In this document: in pieces, positions 1-7,025 of the stretch
Position numbering within the stretch: the first letter of the stretch is position 1
Layout: every line of letters starts with the position of its first letter
Assembly (NCBI GenBank): GCA_016302585.1
Contig: JAEDNI010000032.1
Location: forward strand, 1 to 20,951
Direction of reading: 5' to 3'
Origin: Paludibacteraceae bacterium
GTDB lineage: Bacteria > Bacteroidota > Bacteroidia > Bacteroidales > Paludibacteraceae
Length of the DNA: 20,951 nucleotides
Notes under the pieces: generated by a model
What the model was told of the DNA's origin: nothing
What the model saw: the letters and a program-made list of their open reading frames with translations, nothing else
Database searches by the model: none
Position numbers and translations under genes: made by a program

Positions 1-19
1 TTAGATGTCAAATCGACTG

Positions 20-50
20 CAAAGATAATAAAAATAATTTAAATATACAA
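20..50 (-). promoter_or_regulatory. Divergent Bacteroidota promoter for a gene left of the window
   Basis: Read on the minus strand, TTG (complement of 48-50) is followed by 20 nt and then TATCTTTG (complement of 20-27), continuing CAGTCG. This matches the Bacteroidota -33/-7 pattern and has the same 20-nt spacing as four other promoters in this window. It would drive a gene beyond the left edge. Seen directly: the motif and spacing. Inferred: that it is active. Confidence 0.6.
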
Positions 51-68
51 CAAAATAATTTTAACATT

Positions 69-1934
69 ATGAAAAAGAAATTTTTACTTTTTTTGCTTGC
101 CATAGTGGCAGGCATGGGAACTATCTTTGCCGAAAGCGGTAAATGCGGAGAAAACCTCACATGGAATTTAACAAATGGCGTTCTTACTATTAGCGGAACT
201 GGTGAGATGTATGATTATGGTGCCTTGTCAGTCCCATGGTATTCTCAACGTGAAAGCATAACATCACTCATTATAGGCAACAGCGTTACACGCATTGGAA
301 AAGAGGCTTTTTCAGGATGTAGTAGTTTAACATCAATCAACATTCCTAATAGCGTTACAGAAATTGGAGCGTGGGCTTTCTTTGAATGTAGCAGTTTAGC
401 GTCTGTAACTATTGGCAATAATGTATCAACCATTGAAGATGCTGCATTTAATTGGTGCGAAAGTATAATCAAAGTAACGCTTAATTCCGACGCTATTGTA
501 AGTAAAGATTATCATGGCTTGGGTTATTGTCTGATAGATATATTCGGTTATCAGGTAGAAGAATACATTATAGGCGACAACGTTACACGCATTGGAGATA
601 ATGCTTTCGGTTATTATGCTATTGATGAACATAATTTGACATCTGTGACTATTGGCAATGGTGTTACTAGCATTGGAAGTGAAGCTTTCTACGGCTGTAG
701 TAATTTAGTTTCGGTATCTCTGCCAGAAGGTGTCACAAGCATTGGAGATGAGGCTTTCGAAGGTTGTAGTAGTTTGAGTTCAATAAACATACCTAAAAGT
801 GTTACAAGCATTGAGCAGATGGCTTTCTTTGCATGTACTAGTTTGACTTCCATAAATATTCCAGAAGGTATTACTATCATCGAAACTGCTGTCTTCAGTG
901 GGTGCAGTTTTGCATCCATAAATATTCCCCAAAGTGTTACCATCATAGCTCCACAAGCATTCTGGGGTTGTAGTAGTTTAACATCTATAAACATCCCCAA
1001 TAGTGTTACTTATATTGGAAGTGAGGCTTTCTCTGACTGTAGCAGTTTAACTTCTATAACCATTCCTGAAGGTGTTTCTATCATCTCTCAAGCGGTTTTC
1101 TGGAATTGCAGCAGTTTAGCTTCTATAAGCATTCCTGAAGGTGTGACTAGCATCGAACCAGTGGCTTTCTCCAGATGCCGCAGTTTGACTGCAATAAACA
1201 TTCCGAATAGTGTTACTACTATCGGCAGTGGCGCCTTTGAGGAGTGTGAGTCTTTAACTTCAGTAGTATTGGGAAGTGGTATAACAGATTTGGAGGAAGG
1301 AGTTTTTTATGATAGCAAAGAAAATCTAACATCAGTTACGTGCTATGCTATAAATCCTCCTACAATCCATGAATGGTTCGGTGATAACACAATAATATAT
1401 GTTCCTGCTGAAAGTGTCAGTGCATATAAATCAGCAGAATATTGGAAGATGAATCGTACCATTCTTCCTATCGGGACGACACCTGAAACAGATGATATAC
1501 GCATCACACCATCAGATAATTCTGCGGTTATTGTTTGGAAAGCAATTGCTAATGCTGCATCCTACGAACTAGCTATTGAGTCCAGTGAAAACACATGGAG
1601 ATTTGTATTTGATGCAGAAGGCGAATTGACATCAAGTGTATATCATGCTCCTGCACACAATGATGCTCTACAAGGCATGCAATCTGAGAACTTCTCATAT
1701 ACTATTACAGGGCTTACAAGTGGAACTACGTACAATGTAACAATCACAGCAAAAGCCGCTAATGGTAGTACGCTCAACACCGAGACAGCATCATTCACCA
1801 CTACCGGCGAACAACAAAGAATAGAAGATGTCAATGTAAACAACACGGAAAGAAAGAAAATTTTACGTAACGGTCAAATCCTCATCCTCCGTGGAGACAA
1901 AACCTATACCCTCCAAGGTCAAGAGGTAAAATAA
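69..1934 (+). CDS. Secreted BspA-like leucine-rich repeat protein with FN3-like domain
   Basis: This 621-aa protein is probably surface-exposed or secreted. Residues 1-21 form a signal peptide (Lys-rich start, hydrophobic core, cleavage after TIFA). Residues 22-65 match the head common in BspA-like proteins (GVLTISGTGEM). About 14-15 units of roughly 23 residues follow at 66-420, of the form SINIPxSVTxIGxxAFxxCSSLT (LRR_5 type); the unit near residue 130 is irregular and one near 290 lacks a residue. Residues 473-579 look like a fibronectin type III domain. The last 20-odd residues (GQILILRGDKTYTLQGQEVK) resemble a tail I associate with secreted Bacteroidales proteins, perhaps a sorting signal. 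The family is often linked to adhesion, but the partner here is unknown. The gene looks AT-richer than its right-hand neighbours. No obvious promoter was found in the 68 bases upstream. Confidence 0.9.
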   Translation: MKKKFLLFLLAIVAGMGTIFAESGKCGENLTWNLTNGVLTISGTGEMYDYGALSVPWYSQRESITSLIIGNSVTRIGKEAFSGCSSLTSINIPNSVTEIGAWAFFECSSLASVTIGNNVSTIEDAAFNWCESIIKVTLNSDAIVSKDYHGLGYCLIDIFGYQVEEYIIGDNVTRIGDNAFGYYAIDEHNLTSVTIGNGVTSIGSEAFYGCSNLVSVSLPEGVTSIGDEAFEGCSSLSSINIPKSVTSIEQMAFFACTSLTSINIPEGITIIETAVFSGCSFASINIPQSVTIIAPQAFWGCSSLTSINIPNSVTYIGSEAFSDCSSLTSITIPEGVSIISQAVFWNCSSLASISIPEGVTSIEPVAFSRCRSLTAINIPNSVTTIGSGAFEECESLTSVVLGSGITDLEEGVFYDSKENLTSVTCYAINPPTIHEWFGDNTIIYVPAESVSAYKSAEYWKMNRTILPIGTTPETDDIRITPSDNSAVIVWKAIANAASYELAIESSENTWRFVFDAEGELTSSVYHAPAHNDALQGMQSENFSYTITGLTSGTTYNVTITAKAANGSTLNTETASFTTTGEQQRIEDVNVNNTERKKILRNGQILILRGDKTYTLQGQEVK

Positions 1935-1940
1935 CCCCTT

Positions 1941-1980
1941 TCGATCTATCGATAACCCGATAACTCGATCTATCGGAACT
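1941..1980. repeat. Octamer-period repeat after the LRR gene
   Basis: Units TCGATCTA, TCGATAAC, CCGATAAC, TCGATCTA and TCGGAACT follow each other with period 8, starting 6 bases after the stop codon. CGATCTATCG occurs perfectly at 1942-1951 and 1966-1975. It resembles the period-7 arrays behind other genes here. Confidence 0.7.
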
Positions 1981-1982
1981 CT

Positions 1983-2019
1983 TGCCTGCTCCACCACCGA
2001 GCAGGCAGCTTTTTCTTTC
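1983..2019 (+). terminator. Intrinsic terminator of the LRR gene
   Basis: A perfect 9-bp stem, TGCCTGCTC (1983-1991) with GAGCAGGCA (1999-2007), encloses a 7-nt loop and is followed by a T-rich run from 2010. It lies 48 bases after the stop codon. Confidence 0.9.
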
Positions 2020-2029
2020 TTGGTAGTTC

Positions 2030-2051
2030 CGCGGGAAGTCCCGCGTTTTCT
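2030..2051 (+). terminator. Second, tandem terminator
   Basis: CGCGGGA (2030-2036) pairs with TCCCGCG (2039-2045); in practice the loop would be AAGT with a 6-bp stem. TTTTCTT follows. It lies just behind the first terminator and probably acts as a backup. Confidence 0.75.
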
Positions 2052-2101
2052 TCATACGTCGTCCATTGCCCAGCATCGGATGCCGGTAGTATAAAAAATT
2101 G

Positions 2102-2199
2102 CATGAGACTCTTGAGACACTTGATACTTTCCCTTGTTTAAAGGGGATAACGCCTCATTCTACTGTCTCAGAATCTCAACTGTCTCATGTCATTTTTTT
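2102..2199. repeat. Imperfect inverted repeat with T-run (hairpin A)
   Basis: CATGAGAC (2102-2109) pairs with GTCTCATG (2182-2189). After a symmetric 2x2 mismatch, TTGAGA (2112-2117) pairs with TCTCAA (2174-2179). Additional GAGACA/TGTCTC copies lie inside. Seven Ts follow at 2193-2199, and a minus-strand T-run flanks the other side. The loop of about 56 nt is long for a terminator. Short open frames across this stretch look like products of the repeats, not genes. Confidence 0.6.
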
Positions 2200-2203
2200 G
2201 CCT

Positions 2204-2275
2204 TGCACTTTCTGCACTTTCTGCACTTTCCCCTCCATAGTGCAAATAGTGCAAATAGTGCAGTGCATTTTTTTT
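2204..2275. repeat. Iterated-arm hairpin with T-run (hairpin B)
   Basis: The left arm is three perfect copies of TGCACTTTC (2204-2230). After CCCTCC, the right arm is ATAGTGCAA twice and ATAGTGCAG once (2237-2263). Each TGCACT can pair with an AGTGCA in register, giving three 6-bp helices separated by 3-nt internal loops. Eight Ts follow at 2268-2275. Both arms have period 9. Confidence 0.75.
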
Positions 2276-2289
2276 CTTTCGTTCATTGC

Positions 2290-2316
2290 GTCGGAATGCT
2301 ATTCCGACATCTTTTT
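2290..2316 (+). terminator. Terminator-like hairpin C
   Basis: GTCGGAAT (2290-2297) pairs perfectly with ATTCCGAC (2301-2308) around a 3-nt loop, followed by ATCTTTTT. No gene lies immediately upstream, so its client is unclear. Confidence 0.55.
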
Positions 2317-2341
2317 ACTACGCCGCGCAAGGGACGAATCG

Positions 2342-2385
2342 TTAGTGATTCCTTAGTGATTCGTTGGATATTCGTTAGTCATTGT
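2342..2385. repeat. Degenerate 11-bp tandem repeat
   Basis: Four units follow in register: TTAGTGATTCC, TTAGTGATTCG, TTGGATATTCG and TTAGTCATTGT. The remaining sequence from 2386 to the promoter at 2488 shows nothing I can assign. Confidence 0.65.
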
Positions 2386-2487
2386 ACTACCCAATACGTA
2401 CCCTAATAGGAATCACTTGCTCTGCAGTACGCCCTGTTCTTCTCCTGTCCCTTTTCTCCTAAAAATCAAATAAAAATGCACGCACAC

Positions 2488-2518
2488 TTGCATATGTCAA
2501 AAAAAAGTAGTATCTTTG
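2488..2518 (+). promoter_or_regulatory. Promoter of the six-gene SPFH operon
   Basis: TTG at 2488-2490, a 20-nt spacer and TATCTTTG at 2511-2518, then CAGCCG. ATGTCA occupies spacer positions 4-9, as in the promoters of rplU and of the gene at 15864. It is the only clear Bacteroidota promoter before the first gene at 2592. Confidence 0.85.
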
Positions 2519-2527
2519 CAGCCGGAA

Positions 2528-2547
2528 AATGAGCGTCTGTGCTCATT
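2528..2547 (+). other. 5' leader hairpin of the SPFH operon
   Basis: AATGAGC (2528-2534) and GCTCATT (2541-2547) form a perfect 7-bp stem with a 6-nt loop, close to the expected transcript start. No T-run follows, so it is not a terminator. It could stabilise the mRNA or serve as an operator. Confidence 0.5.
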
Positions 2548-2591
2548 ATACATGACAAACGCGATTAACTAACTCTAATACACAATTCATT

Positions 2592-3908
2592 ATGGGACTT
2601 TTTAGCAAACCAATCATTGACGTTGTACAATGGCAACCGCAGGGAGATGAGGTGATTTATGCGTACCATCATCCGGAGCGAAACCTCTCAACGGCAACGC
2701 AGTTGTTAGTACACGAGAGCCAGGAGGCATTGCTCTTCTCCAAAGGGCAGTTGCTCGGCAAATTCGGGCCGGGTAAACACCAGTTAAAGACCGAGAACTT
2801 ACCTATCCTGCGTACGCTGTACGGTTTTCCGTTCGGCGGTGTGAACCCGTTCACCGCGGAGGTATGGTTTGTGAACAAAGTACAGACCTTCGCCATCGAT
2901 TGGACGATTGCGAGTCTACCCTATTTTGACGTGGACTACAACACGCAGTTGCCTCTGATCGCGAGCGGTCAGTACGGTCTGAAGATCGTGGACACGGAGA
3001 AGTTCATCATTAACTTCGTAGGCACGCGTCATGAGTTCACCCAAGACGATATGACCAATCAGTCGTACGGCGAGATATGCTCGAAGGCAAAGTCGATGAT
3101 TCTGCAGTATATGCTGAATAACAAAATCGGCTTCATGCAGATCTCGGCTTTCTTAGATAAGTTAAGCGAGGAGTTGCGGAGCCAGATTGCACCATTCTGG
3201 AGCAACTTAGGTCTGGAGTTGGTGAAGTTCTACGTGAACGCCATCGAGATCGACAAGACCACGCCGCAGGGTCAACAGATAGCAGATGCTATCTCGCAGC
3301 AGGCAGCTCAGAAGATCACGGGTCGCACCTGGCAACAGGAGCAGATGTTCGGCACGGCAAACAATGCCATCGACGGTTTCTCGAACATGGGCGGCAACGG
3401 CGGTGGTCTGTTAGGCGGTCTGATGGCGGTTCAGATGATGAGCGGTATGGCCAATGGCGGAGGCGGTGTCGGTGCAGGTATGATGCAGCCGGCGTATAAC
3501 CAGCCTGCGATGGGCGGCGCCGGAAATGCCAATGCAGCCGGATCGGTAGCAGCGGGAGCAGCCACCGTAGTACGCGATATCTACTGCGGCGCATGCTCGA
3601 AGAAATATAAATCTAACCAGGCTTTCTGTCCCCACTGCGGCCATAAATACAACCCGTGTCCGAAATGCGGTACCGACAACGCGGACCATGCGAAACGATG
3701 CGTATCGTGTGGTACGCCGTTAGCAGCAGGCAGCGGTATGGCGAATGTGTGTCCTTCGTGCGGTCAGCCGGTCGCTCCGGGTGCCCGTTTCTGCGGTAGT
3801 TGCGGTGCTTCCATCCCTGTTCAGGACGTGAATGTATGTTCTCGCTGCGGTGCGCAGTTGCAGCCGCGTGATAAGTTCTGCCCGGTTTGCGGACAGAAGA
3901 GAGGGTAA
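2592..3908 (+). CDS. SPFH-domain protein with four C-terminal zinc ribbons (YdjI/COG4260-like)
   Basis: This 438-aa protein resembles the stomatin/prohibitin-type family that includes B. subtilis YdjI (sometimes annotated 'virion core protein'). Such proteins scaffold membrane patches, and YdjI belongs to a PspA-linked envelope-stress set. Residues 1-250 form the SPFH region, with a start typical of the family (MGLFSKPIIDVVQW) and a helical stretch ending near TPQGQQIADAISQQ. Residues 255-325 are a Gly/Met/Ala-rich linker. The tail has eight CxxC pairs (Cys 332/335, 346/349, 356/359, 370/373, 387/390, 401/404, 416/419, 430/433), which fit four zinc ribbons. No hydrophobic helix is seen, so membrane contact would be peripheral or through partners. 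It is the first gene of the operon, behind a clear promoter. Family is confident; its role here is inferred. Confidence 0.9.
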   Translation: MGLFSKPIIDVVQWQPQGDEVIYAYHHPERNLSTATQLLVHESQEALLFSKGQLLGKFGPGKHQLKTENLPILRTLYGFPFGGVNPFTAEVWFVNKVQTFAIDWTIASLPYFDVDYNTQLPLIASGQYGLKIVDTEKFIINFVGTRHEFTQDDMTNQSYGEICSKAKSMILQYMLNNKIGFMQISAFLDKLSEELRSQIAPFWSNLGLELVKFYVNAIEIDKTTPQGQQIADAISQQAAQKITGRTWQQEQMFGTANNAIDGFSNMGGNGGGLLGGLMAVQMMSGMANGGGGVGAGMMQPAYNQPAMGGAGNANAAGSVAAGAATVVRDIYCGACSKKYKSNQAFCPHCGHKYNPCPKCGTDNADHAKRCVSCGTPLAAGSGMANVCPSCGQPVAPGARFCGSCGASIPVQDVNVCSRCGAQLQPRDKFCPVCGQKRG

Positions 3909-3963
3909 TTGATAGTTGATAATTGATAATTGATAATTGATAATTGATAATTGATAATTGATA
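3908..3963. repeat. Heptamer tandem array (ATTGATA)n
   Basis: Eight 7-bp units run from the last base of the upstream stop codon to 3 bases before the next ATG: ATTGATA, GTTGATA, then six ATTGATA. The array fills nearly the whole spacer, including where a ribosome-binding site would sit. A change in copy number would alter the distance between the two genes without touching either coding sequence. Confidence 0.95.
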
Positions 3964-3966
3964 TCT

Positions 3967-4662
3967 ATGAAACGTTTTTTAGGTATTCTCATTTTGCTCC
4001 TGGGGCAAGCGTTCATCGTAGCAGCGATGTTGCTGTTGCCGCACGGATTGGAGCAGAACATCATGATATTGGACACCGTGGTGCTGAGCATCATCTGGTG
4101 GGTATTCAGTTTTGACCTCATTCGTCCGATCATCAGTGAAGGCGACCACGCGCCGGAAATAGGCAGTCTGGGTATACGCTGGAAGGGTCAGTTGCTGTAT
4201 GCGTTCTTAGCGATCGTATTCGGTATCCTCGCGGCTTACTTCAGTTTGAAATTCGAGTACCAGTTGTTAGGTCAAGGCGGTCTCTTTGGTATCTTGGTGC
4301 TGACGTGGCTCTTCAGCCTCATGGCCAAGCGGAAAGTGAGTGAAGTAGCGGCAGCGGAGACGAAAGCCTTAGATGGTCGTGCGCAGATGAAGATCGCTGT
4401 GCGCGAGGTACAGGACGCGCTGTTCGATAGCCCCGATGCGCCGGACGATATTCGTCGTGCGATCGAGGAGATCGAGGGTCAGTTGCGTTATATCACGCCA
4501 TGCTCCAATCCCGAGGCTCTGGCCTACGAGCAGAAGTTCATCCAGTTGGCGCACGAGATCGCCATCACCCTACCCCATGCGAAGATGGAGGGCGAGAGTT
4601 TGCGCGCTAACGTAGCGCGCCTGCAACGCACGCTCGCGCAGCGCAAATCTATATTGAATTAA
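3967..4662 (+). CDS. Four-helix membrane protein with cytoplasmic helical tail
   Basis: I do not recognise the family of this 231-aa protein. Four hydrophobic segments are visible at about residues 5-24, 31-50, 75-93 and 101-120, followed by a hydrophilic, probably helical tail (121-231) rich in Glu, Arg and Ala. The Lys/Arg after the last segment (AKRK) suggest a cytoplasmic tail. I chose ATG 3967 over an in-frame TTG at 3958 that lies inside the heptamer array. It is the second gene of the operon, 18 bases before the next. As the only polytopic protein of the set, it could anchor the SPFH and coiled-coil proteins to the membrane; that is inference. Confidence 0.85.
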   Translation: MKRFLGILILLLGQAFIVAAMLLLPHGLEQNIMILDTVVLSIIWWVFSFDLIRPIISEGDHAPEIGSLGIRWKGQLLYAFLAIVFGILAAYFSLKFEYQLLGQGGLFGILVLTWLFSLMAKRKVSEVAAAETKALDGRAQMKIAVREVQDALFDSPDAPDDIRRAIEEIEGQLRYITPCSNPEALAYEQKFIQLAHEIAITLPHAKMEGESLRANVARLQRTLAQRKSILN

Positions 4663-4680
4663 CATTAACCAATCTATATC

Positions 4681-7014
4681 ATGGCTACAACAGGTAAAAT
4701 TTTTCAAGAATCGAGCAACATCTACCAAGACGAAGCCAAGGTGTTGTTCTCGTACTATCAGCAAGCCGCAGAACGCGTAGTGCGCGAAGAAGAGCGTATC
4801 GAGAAAGAGATCGCTAACTTAGAGGCTAAGAAACACGAAATCGAAGTACAGGCTTCCACATGCTGGAAATGGTTCTTTACCATCATCCTGTTCTTCATGT
4901 ACTGGGTGCGTAAGAACAAATACGCGAAGCAGATGGCGGCTCTCGATGTGCGTATCGACGAGTTCCATAAGCAGCACAAAGAGATCTTCCGCGACTATAA
5001 AGTAAACAAATTAGGTGTGGTTTACGTACCTATCGCAGACCAGATCAAATATGAAGACAAGAGTTTCATCGTGGACTATACGGGTCAGGTACCGAAGTCA
5101 CAAGTGACGCTGCAGATGAGTCGTCAGAACGAGCTGCTCTGCAACACGATCGAGGAGATCAAGCAGTTGAACACCGAAGCGCCGATCGTAGAGACTTCGC
5201 AGGAAGCCGAAGCGGTAGAGACCGATGAGTACTCGCTCTCGATGCAGGAGATCTACCAGAACGACTATTTCGGGAAGTTGGACCGCTCGCTGCGTACCAT
5301 CTCGTACTGCATGAACGATCTGGACACTTCGTCCGTTTCGCTGCCTCTGGTAGCCGATAACAGCAAGCGTCTGGAAAACATCAACGAGTTCACCACTTCG
5401 CAGTTGCCCAAGGACGCCGTCGTGTTGCCGATCTTCGACACCGATCAATACAACGACGATATCGCTAAGTTCGAGGAGTTGAATAAACTCAAAGACTCGC
5501 TGAGCAACGAATCGGAGCAGTTTGAGGACGTGCTGAAGGACCTGATGAAGACCATGGCAACTTCCGTTCAGACGATCTCGATGCTCAAGCTCTCGAGTAC
5601 GGATAAGATCGTGAACGCGTCCAACAGTCTGCTTTATAAGATTCTCAAGGCGCCATATAACCATTATTCGCCGCTGTTGGAGGCAGAGGAGATCCAGCGT
5701 ATCCGCGATGAGAAATTCGATTACTCCGACTCCGTTCAGGGCTACCAACCGTTTACGCTGCGTCAGAGTTCTCGCGTACGCTATAACCTCGTCACGGACC
5801 AATGGATGGCAGAGGACGGCAGTACAACGACTATGCCGTTCGGTATTCACCAGATATACGAAGAGATTGTAGCGCCGATGGTAGAGAAACTGATGCAGGA
5901 AAACCGTATCGAGCGTCTGAAGATCTACAACCATATCAAGGACCAGAAACTATCGTACCTCAATAAATGGCACCAGGATACAGATAACTTCTATCTGTCC
6001 AACCGTGCACAATCGGCGGATTTGATCAACCTGATGCAAGGAAGTCTGCGTGAGTACGTAGCGAAATACAACACGCTCGTGCAGTTGCAGAAGACCCAGC
6101 AGTCGTTGAACAGTTCGAAGAACCTGGAAAGCGGTATTGTAGAGATCGAAGATAACAGCGCCGAAGCCCTGTTGGCCTTCGAGACACAGGCAAAGCAGTT
6201 TGAGCAAGTTCAGACAGACTTCGAGGACTATATGGATCGCCTCAAAGAGGATATCGACCAACGCGCCGAGGAGTTCGGTCATATCGAATACTACGATGCC
6301 CGTCTGCAGGACGGTCACTCGAATGAGTTAGCCGTAGCTGCGAACGAAGTTCGCGATATGGAAGAGCGCCGTAAATCGCTGTCGGCTGTGAACCCGCTGT
6401 TGGCGAAGAAATCCGACCTGCCGCCTACTCCTCAAGTAGAGGAAACCGTTTACGAGCACTTGTCGCTCAACCTGCCGTTAATCGCCAAGAATGCATTGGA
6501 AGAACTGGCGGCCACGGAGAACGAAGATCAGCAGATTGGCTATGAGCCGACCGAAGAAGTGCCGTTCGGCGAAGTACCTTCGGCTGACGAACCCGCAGAA
6601 CTCGACGAGGAAATGGAGGAAGAACTGAACGAAGAGCTCGAAGAGGAGGCAAAGGACGAAGAATTCGAAGAGGAAGTTGAAGAGGGAGAATTCGAAGAGG
6701 AAGAGGATGAGGAGGAAGAGGAAGAGGAAGAGGAAGAGGAAGAGGAAGATGAGGATGAAGAGGAAGAAGAAGAGGAGGAAGAAGAGGATGTGGATATCTC
6801 CGGAGACTGTACCGTTCGACTTGTAGAGACAGGTCCTCAAAAACTGATGCTTGTAAAGACCATCAAAGAATGGTTGAGATGCGATTTGAAAGAAGCGAAA
6901 GACTTCGTAGACAGTGCTCCGGTTGATCTCATTTCGGATATCAACGATGAAGCGGCCGAAGCCTTTGCAGAAGCACTTCGTGAGATAGGTGCTACCATAG
7001 AAATCACTAAATAA
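4681..7014 (+). CDS. Large coiled-coil protein with polyglutamate tract and L7/L12 C-terminal-like domain
   Basis: This 777-aa protein has helical segments at about 15-58 and 78-106 flanking a short hydrophobic stretch at 62-76 (WKWFFTIILFFMYWV), which could be a membrane hairpin or single anchor. A long, mostly helical body follows (to about 600). Residues 635-702 are almost entirely Glu/Asp. Residues 703-777 resemble the C-terminal domain of ribosomal protein L7/L12: KxxLVKTIKEWLRCDLKEAKDFVDSAP followed by AEALREIGATIEI, with the LKEAK core and the closing GATIEI strand. L7/L12 itself is about 120 aa and has no such body, so this is a domain reuse. In L7/L12 this domain contacts translational GTPases; its partner here is unknown. 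It is the third gene of the operon. Confidence 0.85.
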   Translation: MATTGKIFQESSNIYQDEAKVLFSYYQQAAERVVREEERIEKEIANLEAKKHEIEVQASTCWKWFFTIILFFMYWVRKNKYAKQMAALDVRIDEFHKQHKEIFRDYKVNKLGVVYVPIADQIKYEDKSFIVDYTGQVPKSQVTLQMSRQNELLCNTIEEIKQLNTEAPIVETSQEAEAVETDEYSLSMQEIYQNDYFGKLDRSLRTISYCMNDLDTSSVSLPLVADNSKRLENINEFTTSQLPKDAVVLPIFDTDQYNDDIAKFEELNKLKDSLSNESEQFEDVLKDLMKTMATSVQTISMLKLSSTDKIVNASNSLLYKILKAPYNHYSPLLEAEEIQRIRDEKFDYSDSVQGYQPFTLRQSSRVRYNLVTDQWMAEDGSTTTMPFGIHQIYEEIVAPMVEKLMQENRIERLKIYNHIKDQKLSYLNKWHQDTDNFYLSNRAQSADLINLMQGSLREYVAKYNTLVQLQKTQQSLNSSKNLESGIVEIEDNSAEALLAFETQAKQFEQVQTDFEDYMDRLKEDIDQRAEEFGHIEYYDARLQDGHSNELAVAANEVRDMEERRKSLSAVNPLLAKKSDLPPTPQVEETVYEHLSLNLPLIAKNALEELAATENEDQQIGYEPTEEVPFGEVPSADEPAELDEEMEEELNEELEEEAKDEEFEEEVEEGEFEEEEDEEEEEEEEEEEEEDEDEEEEEEEEEEDVDISGDCTVRLVETGPQKLMLVKTIKEWLRCDLKEAKDFVDSAPVDLISDINDEAAEAFAEALREIGATIEITK
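6712..6747 (+). repeat. Coding hexamer repeat (GAGGAA)6
   Basis: Six perfect GAGGAA units encode Glu-Glu pairs inside the acidic tract. A 16-bp direct repeat (GAATTCGAAGAGGAAG at 6661-6676 and 6688-6703) lies just upstream. Slippage by whole hexamers would change tract length without shifting the frame. Confidence 0.9.
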
Positions 7015-7021
7015 AGGAGGG
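7014..7021 (+). promoter_or_regulatory. Unusually strong Shine-Dalgarno site
   Basis: AAGGAGGG starts at the last base of the upstream stop codon and ends 4 bases before ATG 7026. Nearly all other starts in this window lack a recognisable site, as is usual in Bacteroidota, so this gene may be translated at a different rate from its neighbours. Confidence 0.6.
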
Positions 7022-7025
7022 CTGT

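Noticed and set aside
2204..2267. Possible CRISPR-like or iteron array
   Set aside because: Units are 9 bp with no unique spacers, and the two halves are inverted; a hairpin explains them better.
2099..2406. Two overlapping open frames of 85 and 90 codons on the plus strand
   Set aside because: They run through the inverted repeats and 9-bp tandem copies, give repetitive peptides, and lack a promoter or family resemblance.
5098..5934. A 278-codon minus-strand open frame
   Set aside because: It lies wholly inside the 777-aa protein gene; its product is low in recognisable motifs and reflects the codon bias of the real gene.
6789..7014. A separate ribosomal protein L7/L12 gene
   Set aside because: The domain is in frame with the 777-aa protein, has no start of its own, and lacks the L7/L12 N-terminal domain.
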